Shown here in pieces: positions 5,971 to 12,221 of a DNA stretch of 12,221 bases. Source of the DNA: Sulfurimonas sp. (GTDB lineage: Bacteria; Campylobacterota; Campylobacteria; Campylobacterales; Sulfurimonadaceae); the NCBI GenBank assembly GCA_022712845.1, contig JAFLJV010000026.1, positions 1 to 12,221 on the forward strand, read 5' to 3'. The number at the start of each line of letters is the position of its first letter. The first letter of the stretch is position 1. The position numbers and the translations under genes are program-made. The notes beneath the pieces are model-generated. The model had not been told where the DNA came from. It did no database searches and saw nothing but the letters and a program-made list of their open reading frames with translations.

Positions 5971-8220
5971 TTATGATTTTAACTTCTTGTGCACAAGCTC
6001 ATTCACCACCTTTGGATTTGCTTTGCCTCCTGTAGTCTTTAACACTTGCCCGACAAAGAAGCCTAAAAGTTTGGTATTACCTGCTTTAAACTTGAGCACG
6101 TTATCTGGATTTTTTGCAATTATTTTATCAATAATAGGCAAAATTTTAGCGGGGTCACTTATCTGTACAAGTCCTTTATCTTCAACTATTTTTGTTGGAT
6201 TTTCTCCAGATTTTGCCATCTTTTCAAAGACTTGTTTAGCAATTTTATTTGAAATAGTCTCTCCATCAATCATTTTAACAAGCTCTGCTATTTGTTTTGC
6301 ATTAAATTTAACTTCACTTATCTGCTTCTCTTTTAACTCTCTAGCTACCTCATTAGTTACAATATTTGCTAGAGATACAGGGCTATTAAGAACAGATAAA
6401 GTCTCTTCATAAAATAATGATAGTTGTTCATCACGAGCTATAATATTAGCTACTTCACTATTTAGTCCAAACTCAGTAGTATATTTATCAAATAGCCTTT
6501 GCTGTTCTTCTTTCATTGCTACAACTTCACCGTCTACTTGTACTTTATTAGCTTTGGATTTAGGTGTTGGTTCTATTATTTTTGCCTTTTTACCCCAAGA
6601 GTCTTTAAGCCCAACTATTTTGTTAAACACAGGTTTTTCATCTGTATAGTCAACAGGGTCAGCATAAAAATACCCTTGTCTCTCAAACTGAAATCTAACA
6701 TCAGGTTTTTCGTTTATAACAGCAGGTTCAATTAGAGCGTTTTTTATAATTTTTAAAGAGTTTGAATTTAAATCTTCTAAACCTTCGGGAGCTTCACAAG
6801 AATATAATCTATCATATACTCTTACTTCTACAGATTTAGCAGTTTTAGCGTCAACCCATTGAATAGCACTTTTAACCTTAATACCACTAGTATCAGAACC
6901 ACTTTTAGAATCAGGATAATACTCTGCTTTTATCTCTATAACATTACCGCTAACATCTTTGATAACTTCTTTAAAAGATATGATAAACCCGTGTCTAAGT
7001 CTTACTGATTGTTCAGGTGTAAGACGAAAGTAACCTTTTGGAGGATTTTCATTAAAATCATCACGCTCTATATAGATTTCCTTTGAAAAAGGCAATTTTC
7101 TTGAACCATCTTTAGATACATCGTGAGGATAGTATGGAGCATCAATCTCTTCAGAACCTTCATAATTCACTATAGTTACTTTTAATGGATCAAGCACACA
7201 CAAAACACGAGGTACTTTTTTATTTAAATCATCTCTAATACAAAATTCAAGTTGAGCAACATCCACCATAGAGTTTGCTTTTGCTATACCTATTTGATCA
7301 CAAAAATTTAAAATAGATTCTGGAGTATAACCTCTTCTTTTATATCCAGCGATAGTTGGTAAACGAGGGTCATCCCAACCACTAACTTGTCCGCCTTGTA
7401 CAAGTTCTAAAAGTTTTCTCTTACTCATAACTGTATAGTTAATTCCAAGTCGTGCAAATTCATGCTGAAAAGGACGGGGTTCAAGACTTAGAGTATCTAA
7501 TACCCAGTTATAAATATCGCGGTTATTTTCAAACTCTAGTGTACAAATAGAATGAGAAACTCCCTCAATATAATCAGACAAACAATGAGCAAAATCATAC
7601 ATTGGGTAGATACACCATTCATTTTTTGCTCTAAAATGATGTGCGTGTCGTATGCGATAAAGGAGAGGATCTCTCATCTTCATATTTGCAGCCGACATAT
7701 CAATTTTTGCTCGAAGGATATGCTCGCCATCTTTGAACTCTCCATTTTTCATTCTCTCAAAAAGGTCTAGGTTTTCTTCTACTGAACGCTCGGCAAATTT
7801 ACTTCTTTTTCCAGCTTCTTTAACAGTTCCTCTATATTCTCGAATTTCTTCTTCATCCAAACTATCAACATATGCTTTGCCCATTTTAATGAGCTGGGTA
7901 GCATAATCATAAATGCGAGGAAAATAATCAGAAGTAAAATATACTTCATTACCAAAATCAAATCCAAGCCACTCAACAGCATCTTTAAGAGCCTCAACAT
8001 AAGCAGTGTCTTCTTTAGTTGGGTTGGTGTCGTCCATTCTAAGATTACAATGACCATTATAATCACTTGCAATACCAAAATTTATACAAATAGACTTAGC
8101 ATGTCCGATATGAGGAAAGCCATTAGGTTCTGGGGGAAACCTTGTAATAATTTCTTTATTTTTGCCTGACTTTAAGTCCTCTTCAACTATTGTTCGTAAA
8201 AAATCTTTGCTCTCACTCAT
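5971..8220 (-). CDS. glnS: Glutaminyl-tRNA synthetase with C-terminal GatB/YqeY-type domain
   Basis: This 749-residue enzyme charges tRNA-Gln with glutamine. The class I catalytic core has the GlnRS signature PPEPNGFPHIGH at residues 29-40, DDTNP at 63-67, and the KMSKS-type loop VMSKRK at 264-269. A beta-barrel anticodon-binding region of GlnRS type covers about 340-540, with FERQGYFYADP at 512-522. Bacterial GlnRS normally ends near residue 550. Here about 185 further residues (565-749) match the helical GatB C-terminal/YqeY domain, with LANIVTNEVARELKEK and the closing GFFVGQVLKTTGGKANPKVV. YqeY-type domains bind tRNA in the amidotransferase, and Deinococcus GlnRS is known to carry one. 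An AAGG ribosome site lies about 10 nt before the ATG. The gene is divergent from gltX across about 115 bp. Confidence 0.96.
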   Translation of the reverse strand: MSESKDFLRTIVEEDLKSGKNKEIITRFPPEPNGFPHIGHAKSICINFGIASDYNGHCNLRMDDTNPTKEDTAYVEALKDAVEWLGFDFGNEVYFTSDYFPRIYDYATQLIKMGKAYVDSLDEEEIREYRGTVKEAGKRSKFAERSVEENLDLFERMKNGEFKDGEHILRAKIDMSAANMKMRDPLLYRIRHAHHFRAKNEWCIYPMYDFAHCLSDYIEGVSHSICTLEFENNRDIYNWVLDTLSLEPRPFQHEFARLGINYTVMSKRKLLELVQGGQVSGWDDPRLPTIAGYKRRGYTPESILNFCDQIGIAKANSMVDVAQLEFCIRDDLNKKVPRVLCVLDPLKVTIVNYEGSEEIDAPYYPHDVSKDGSRKLPFSKEIYIERDDFNENPPKGYFRLTPEQSVRLRHGFIISFKEVIKDVSGNVIEIKAEYYPDSKSGSDTSGIKVKSAIQWVDAKTAKSVEVRVYDRLYSCEAPEGLEDLNSNSLKIIKNALIEPAVINEKPDVRFQFERQGYFYADPVDYTDEKPVFNKIVGLKDSWGKKAKIIEPTPKSKANKVQVDGEVVAMKEEQQRLFDKYTTEFGLNSEVANIIARDEQLSLFYEETLSVLNSPVSLANIVTNEVARELKEKQISEVKFNAKQIAELVKMIDGETISNKIAKQVFEKMAKSGENPTKIVEDKGLVQISDPAKILPIIDKIIAKNPDNVLKFKAGNTKLLGFFVGQVLKTTGGKANPKVVNELVHKKLKS

Positions 8221-8281
8221 TATTATTAAACCTTTTGATTTTAAAACTTTTATAAGGGTAGTATTTTATCAAAATACATCC

Positions 8282-8287
8282 TATAAT
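8282..8287 (+). promoter_or_regulatory. -10 box candidate of gltX
   Basis: TATAAT would start transcription near 8294, about 40 nt before gltX. A second candidate, TAAAAT at 8303-8308, lies closer. The gltX ribosome site AGGA (8326-8329) is 6 nt from the ATG. Confidence 0.5.
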
Positions 8288-8335
8288 TAATTAAAAATTT
8301 GTTAAAATCATAAAAATATTATTTTAGGAATTTTA

Positions 8336-9607
8336 ATGCTAAGATTTGCACCTAGTCCAACTGGTGATATGCACATAGGTAACTTAAGAGTTGCCCTATT
8401 TAACTATATTGTGTCAAAACAAAAAAATGAAGATTTAATCATTCGTATACAAGACTTAGATAAAGAAAAAAATATAGAAGGTAAAGATCAAGAGATTCTG
8501 GACTTACTATCTTTATTTAATATTGAATACTCACAAGTAATTTACCGAAGTCAAAATGTACGCTTTCACTCTGCTATGGCTCTACAATTAGTACATGAAA
8601 AAAAAGCTTTTTCTTGTTTTTGTTCAGATGAATGGCTTGATAAAAAAAGAGAAGAGGCTAAAGAGCAAAAAATTACATATAGATATGATGATGCATGTAG
8701 AAACCTTCCTGATGAACTTGTACTTGATAATACAAGCCCATTTACAATAAGAGTTATAAAACCTAATGATTCTATCACGATAAAAGATTATATTAAAGGT
8801 GAAGTTAATTTTGAGTCAGAAGATGTAGATAGTTTTATAATTCTTAGACAAGATAAGACACCTACATATAACTTTTCATGTGCAGTTGATGATATGTTAA
8901 ATGATATATCTTTAGTTATTCGTGGTGAAGATCATATGAATAATACTCCAAAACAAAACCACATTAGAAATTCTCTTAAGTATGATAAAAAAATCGAGTA
9001 TGCTCATTTACCTGCTATTTTAAATGATGATGCTTTTAGTGTTAAGTGGCTTTTAGAAGAGGGGTTTTTACCTTCTGCTATTTCAAATTATTTAATATCA
9101 ATAGAGAACAAGCCACCAAAAGAGATTTTTACACTTGAGGAGTCTATAGAGTGGTTTGATCTTGCTAAAATTTCTAAGTCCTCTGCTCACTTTGATATTA
9201 GTATGTTAAAACATATAAATAAAGAACATCTAAAAAATCTTGATGATAAAGAATTATCAAGATATGTTGGTTTTGCTGATACAGAGATAGGTAAGCTTGC
9301 TAAAGTTTATCTTGAAGAAGTTGATACAACTAAAGAATTAAGAACTAAGATAGAACCTATATTTGCAGATAAAAAAATACCAAAGGAGTTTTTAGACTCT
9401 GCTAAAACAATGCTAGAAACTATTAAAAGTGCACCCTACTTTGATGAATATAGTGATTTTAAAAATTATATAATGAAAGAATCAGGACTTAAAGATAAAG
9501 ATTTTTTAAATACTTTTAGATACTTACTAACTGGTGCTGGAAATGGTCCAGATATTGCTGAGATATATAAATATCTTAAAAACTATATAGGAGAGATTAT
9601 TAAATGA
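8336..9607 (+). CDS. gltX: Glutamyl-tRNA synthetase lacking the KMSKS loop
   Basis: This class I glutamyl-tRNA synthetase would charge tRNA-Glu. The ATP-site motif is intact: [14 protein letters not shown] at residues 5-18. [21 protein letters not shown] and [15 protein letters not shown], which also belong to the catalytic core, are clear. The 423-residue protein is of the short Campylobacterota type. The second signature is absent: where members read like DDGKKMSKR followed by A-x-SV, this one goes [17 protein letters not shown] (residues 224-240, nt 9005-9055), nine residues shorter than the E. coli pattern. The flanking sequence aligns cleanly on both sides and the frame stays open, so this looks like a 27-bp in-frame deletion. 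The enzyme may be inactive or altered unless another GluRS exists in the genome, or the gap may be an assembly error. It overlaps yggT by 4 nt (ATGA). Confidence 0.92.
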   Translation: MLRFAPSPTGDMHIGNLRVALFNYIVSKQKNEDLIIRIQDLDKEKNIEGKDQEILDLLSLFNIEYSQVIYRSQNVRFHSAMALQLVHEKKAFSCFCSDEWLDKKREEAKEQKITYRYDDACRNLPDELVLDNTSPFTIRVIKPNDSITIKDYIKGEVNFESEDVDSFIILRQDKTPTYNFSCAVDDMLNDISLVIRGEDHMNNTPKQNHIRNSLKYDKKIEYAHLPAILNDDAFSVKWLLEEGFLPSAISNYLISIENKPPKEIFTLEESIEWFDLAKISKSSAHFDISMLKHINKEHLKNLDDKELSRYVGFADTEIGKLAKVYLEEVDTTKELRTKIEPIFADKKIPKEFLDSAKTMLETIKSAPYFDEYSDFKNYIMKESGLKDKDFLNTFRYLLTGAGNGPDIAEIYKYLKNYIGEIIK

Positions 9608-9888
9608 ATATGATTGTTGAGATGCTTCAAGGTATTGGTTCTATTGTTATTGGTGTTATAGATGTTTATATATGGGTTGTTATTATCTCAGCTCTTTTAA
9701 GCTTTGTTAATCCTGATCCACATAATCCTATAGTTCAATTTTTATATAAAATTACAAATCCTGCATATAAACTGGTTAGAAAATTTATCAAAACTAACTT
9801 TAATGGCTTAGATTTAGCACCTCTAATTATTATAATAATACTGCAGATTCTTGTTGTATTACTAAGCTCAATTCTGAACGCTATGTAA
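9604..9888 (+). CDS. yggT: YggT family integral membrane protein
   Basis: This 94-residue protein has two hydrophobic segments, at about residues 11-34 and 72-93, joined by the loop [20 protein letters not shown]. It matches the YggT family, which has a P-x-N-P-x-x-x-x-L-x-x-x-T-x-P pattern in that loop. The family's exact role is unsettled; it has been linked to membrane and cell-envelope functions. The start ATG overlaps the gltX stop as ATGA, with AGGAGA 9 nt upstream inside gltX, so translation is coupled. A second in-frame ATG two codons later is possible. From memory, Campylobacter has the same gltX-membrane protein-slt order, which supports a conserved operon. Confidence 0.88.
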   Translation: MNMIVEMLQGIGSIVIGVIDVYIWVVIISALLSFVNPDPHNPIVQFLYKITNPAYKLVRKFIKTNFNGLDLAPLIIIIILQILVVLLSSILNAM

Positions 9889-9890
9889 TT

Positions 9891-11513
9891 ATGTTTAAAT
9901 ATCTTCTAATTATTTTATTTTTTTTGTCCCCAGGATATGCAAATATAAAACTTGAAGATATAAATTCAAAACCACCATGTCATGCCAAAGACTTTATGAT
10001 ATGGCAATACTTAAAACAAGATATAACCCCGCTAGAAGCTGAAGAAGCATATAAGCAAGTTGATAATAACAAAAGTCGTAAACTATTTAAGGCTTATGTA
10101 AAAAAAACAGATAATAAACAGATAAAATATAAACTTAAGTGCAAAAAAATAGCTCACTTAAATACAATCAAAGATGATAAGTGCTTAGAATTTGCCTTTA
10201 CTCCATACAGAGCAACAAAACTTACAAGTACACAAAGAAAAGATTTAAGTGAAAAATTAATATCAAAATCAAAAATTGATCTTTTAAATATACTAAATGA
10301 AAAACATTCATTAAAAGCTTATAAAAAATATACTCCAAGCACCATACTTACACTTTTTAATAGTACTGGCTATAAATATCGTAAAAAACACCTAAATATA
10401 CCTATAAATAAAGAGTTTTTAAACTCTTTAACAAGCTCTTGGAGAATCTCAAAATTCATTCAGTTTGCAGTGCATGATGATTCGTTTGATAAACTGCAAC
10501 TCTCTTTATTAAAAATGGATGGAGAAAACTTAAACTCTAAAAATAATTTTTATCTTGCACTTAATCATCTAAGACATAAAAATAAAAAACAAGCTATTAA
10601 ATTTTTTGAACTATCTCGCCTAAAAGCAAAACATAAAATTGATGTAGATAAAAATGATTTTTGGATATTTCAAATAACAAAAGATGAAAAATATTTAAAT
10701 AAGTTGCTAAAAAGTAATGATATAAATATATATACTCTATTTGCAAAAGAACAAATGGGTGAAAAAGTAGAAAACTACTTTAGTAATCTCGTAACAGAAT
10801 CCAAAGATGCTAACTTAAGTTTATCAGACCCTTTTCACTGGGATGAAATTCTAAAAAAAATAAAAACTACAAAAAAAGAAGAACTGTTTGAACTTGCAAC
10901 ATCTTATAAAGAAAAAGAGATGCTCCCTGTTCAAGCATATATAATTCAAAAGGCTTATAAGCATAATAAACATGGCTATATAATGCCGTACGATAAGTAT
11001 CTTGAAGGATTAAGCTTAGATAATAAAGCTCTTTTTTATGCCTTAATGAGACAAGAAAGCTTAATGATTCCAGCTGCACTATCGAGATCATATGCTCTAG
11101 GACTTATGCAGATGATGCCATTTGTAACAGATGATTTAAGTAAAAGAATTGATAAGCCAATCAAAAATTACAATGATATGTTTATACCAGAAAATAATAT
11201 TAGATACTCAAGAGCACATATTAAATGGATGCGAAAATCTCTTTATCATCCTCTTTTTATTGCTTATGCTTACAATGGTGGTATGGGATTTTTTAAAAAA
11301 TATCTTCTTAAAAATAAATTTAAAAAAGGGGAATATGAACCTTTTTTAAGTATGGAAATGATGACAAATAATGAAAGCAGAGAGTATGGTAAAAAAGTTT
11401 TAGCAAATTATGTAATGTATAAAAAAATTTTAGGGGAAGAGATCTCTATTGTTCATCTTTTTGATACACTAATAAAGCCGAAGTGGACTGACCGTTTTCG
11501 AGAACAAGGCTAA
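9891..11513 (+). CDS. slt: Soluble lytic murein transglycosylase (Slt-type, GH23)
   Basis: This 540-residue periplasmic enzyme would cleave peptidoglycan glycan strands to 1,6-anhydro products. Residues 1-17 (MFKYLLIILFFLSPGYA) form a signal peptide. A long, lysine-rich alpha-helical region of about 350 residues follows, the likely superhelical ring of the Slt family. The C-terminal lysozyme-like domain has the catalytic glutamate E389 in MRQES, GLMQMMP at 404-410, and AYNGG at 460-464, the classical family-1 transglycosylase motifs in order. The start is 2 nt after the yggT stop, so it belongs to the gltX operon. Its last 68 bp overlap the 3' end of the lipoprotein gene on the other strand. 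Confidence 0.93.
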   Translation: MFKYLLIILFFLSPGYANIKLEDINSKPPCHAKDFMIWQYLKQDITPLEAEEAYKQVDNNKSRKLFKAYVKKTDNKQIKYKLKCKKIAHLNTIKDDKCLEFAFTPYRATKLTSTQRKDLSEKLISKSKIDLLNILNEKHSLKAYKKYTPSTILTLFNSTGYKYRKKHLNIPINKEFLNSLTSSWRISKFIQFAVHDDSFDKLQLSLLKMDGENLNSKNNFYLALNHLRHKNKKQAIKFFELSRLKAKHKIDVDKNDFWIFQITKDEKYLNKLLKSNDINIYTLFAKEQMGEKVENYFSNLVTESKDANLSLSDPFHWDEILKKIKTTKKEELFELATSYKEKEMLPVQAYIIQKAYKHNKHGYIMPYDKYLEGLSLDNKALFYALMRQESLMIPAALSRSYALGLMQMMPFVTDDLSKRIDKPIKNYNDMFIPENNIRYSRAHIKWMRKSLYHPLFIAYAYNGGMGFFKKYLLKNKFKKGEYEPFLSMEMMTNNESREYGKKVLANYVMYKKILGEEISIVHLFDTLIKPKWTDRFREQG

Positions 11514-11937
11514 GATTTTCATCAGCTTTAAATGCTACTAAATAATACTTATTCCATGCACTCTTAATTGATACAAGTTTAGAAAATCTATTATTTTGTG
11601 GAAGTTTTTTTAGTTTTATAGGTGGTTTTGAGTTAAGCCTAAGTGTTAAATCTGTCTCCACCTCACCTCTAGGGTTATTCATCTCTTTAGAATCTTTAAT
11701 AAATGTATATACAAAAAAGTATTCATCAGTATTAAAAGACTTTGGATAAATTTCATTTAAATATATTGCAGAAAAAACTCCATCAACTTCTCCTGTTTTA
11801 GAGATTATTTTACTACTTTGTAAGCTTGATATACTGAGTTCTTGCTCTTTAGTTAATTTAAATTTATCAAAAGCATTTTTAGTTGAACACCCAGTAAAAG
11901 AGATTAAAAAAATTAAGATTATAAAAAAAGTTTTCAT
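11446..11937 (-). CDS. Small lipoprotein of unknown function
   Basis: The 163-residue product begins MKTFFIILIFLISFTGCSTK, a lipoprotein signal with a lipobox-like SFTGC ending at C17, where lipid would be attached. The mature part is mostly beta-type with ITSKTG-like strands and no cysteines; motifs such as RGEVETDLTLRLNSKPPIKL are not ones I recognise. The start is supported by AGGATA about 4 nt upstream of the ATG and by the - strand -10 box. Its 3' 68 bp lie within the slt coding end, so the two genes are convergent and overlapping. It probably sits in a membrane facing the periplasm. No function is proposed. Confidence 0.8.
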   Translation of the reverse strand: MKTFFIILIFLISFTGCSTKNAFDKFKLTKEQELSISSLQSSKIISKTGEVDGVFSAIYLNEIYPKSFNTDEYFFVYTFIKDSKEMNNPRGEVETDLTLRLNSKPPIKLKKLPQNNRFSKLVSIKSAWNKYYLVAFKADENLSLVLENGQSTSALLVYQKDEQ

Positions 11938-11961
11938 TTGTATCCTGTAAATAATTACGGA

Positions 11962-11967
11962 ATTATA
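11962..11967 (-). promoter_or_regulatory. -10 box of the lipoprotein gene
   Basis: The - strand reads TATAAT here. It is about 25 nt from the ATG at 11937, giving a short leader that carries the AGGATA ribosome site. Confidence 0.6.
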
Positions 11968-11999
11968 TCTTATTAAACAAGCTTTTAATGAGTATTTTG

Positions 12000-12005
12000 T
12001 ATAAT
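12000..12005 (+). promoter_or_regulatory. -10 box of mobB
   Basis: TGTATAAT gives a TATAAT box with an upstream TG. The transcript would start near 12012, about 20 nt before the GTG start. It faces away from the lipoprotein promoter 33 bp to its left. Confidence 0.6.
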
Positions 12006-12032
12006 CTCATAAATTTAACTCAAAGACAAAAA

Positions 12033-12221
12033 GTGAAGAAAAGATTAGCAGTTGCATTTACAGGTCCATCTAACAGTGGAAAAACTACACTTATTCTAAA
12101 GGTAGCAAGAAAGCTCATTCATGAATTTGGTAAAGATGTTGCGATTATAAAACATGATCCAAAAGATAAAGCTAGATTTGATGTTGAAGGTAAAGATAGT
12201 TATAAGTTTTCTGATACTGGT
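12033..12221 (+). CDS. mobB: Molybdopterin-guanine dinucleotide biosynthesis protein MobB (partial, 3' end outside window)
   Basis: The first 63 residues of a P-loop GTPase-type protein are present. The Walker A motif is GPSNSGKT at about residues 11-18, followed by IIKHDPKDKARFDVEGKDSY and KFSDTG, the hallmark of MobB. The protein assists the attachment of GMP to molybdopterin for molybdoenzymes such as nitrate or formate-oxidising enzymes. I chose GTG at 12033 as the start because an in-frame ATG at 11988 lies upstream of the -10 box at 12000-12005. The ribosome site before the GTG is poor (AAAGAC). The gene is cut by the window edge. Confidence 0.88.
   Translation, partial: MKKRLAVAFTGPSNSGKTTLILKVARKLIHEFGKDVAIIKHDPKDKARFDVEGKDSYKFSDTG

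Noticed and set aside
5987..8078. Several reading frames on both strands inside glnS
   Set aside because: They are out-of-frame shadows of a clearly coding gene and have no recognisable domains or ribosome sites.
11988..12032. ATG at 11988 as the mobB start
   Set aside because: The TATAAT at 12000 lies downstream of it, and MobB proteins usually begin just before the P-loop, as from the GTG at 12033.

Overview
The window is AT-rich, tightly packed bacterial chromosome that looks like Campylobacterota, most like Sulfurimonas or a relative. The evidence is an oorABC-type 2-oxoglutarate:acceptor oxidoreductase operon, a short-form GluRS followed by yggT and a Slt-type transglycosylase, strong TATAAT -10 boxes with little visible -35 sequence, and AGGA/GGAG ribosome binding sites. 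The assignment rests on recognised families and not on a database search.

Layout: (1) 2-2414, + strand: oorA (5' end cut by the window edge), oorB and oorC, closed by a rho-independent terminator. (2) 2503-3120, - strand: a TetR-family regulator. (3) 3142-3251: four near-identical 14-bp palindromes, each starting exactly 32 bp after the last, between tetR and the RNase P RNA gene. (4) 3287-3618, + strand: rnpB. (5) 3619-4058: an AT-rich stretch with one possible 55-residue membrane peptide. (6) 4059-5048, + strand: a secreted GH73/Bax-like glucosaminidase and, one stop codon later in the same frame, a 69-residue protein. (7) 5176-5721, + strand: a response regulator with an unusual ribbon-helix-helix output domain, behind an apparently duplicated promoter. 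(8) 5814-5888, + strand: tRNA-Glu(TTC). (9) 5971-8220, - strand: glnS with a C-terminal GatB/YqeY extension, divergent from gltX. (10) 8336-11513, + strand: gltX-yggT-slt, joined by 4-nt overlap and 2-nt spacing. (11) 11446-11937, - strand: a small lipoprotein whose 3' end overlaps the slt 3' end. (12) 12033-end, + strand: the start of mobB.

How the parts relate: OorABC links the TCA cycle to low-potential electron carriers. tRNA-Glu, GlnRS and GluRS form a Glu/Gln aminoacylation cluster. GH73 and Slt are two cell-wall hydrolases. The TetR protein probably controls itself, because its -10 box lies between two of the four operators, and the outermost operator ends just upstream of the rnpB promoter.

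The most notable observations are the 32-bp-phased operator array beside rnpB, a GluRS that has lost its KMSKS loop in an apparently clean 9-codon in-frame deletion, the REC-RHH response regulator with its duplicated promoter, and the GlnRS-YqeY fusion. Most of the rest is ordinary core-genome content.
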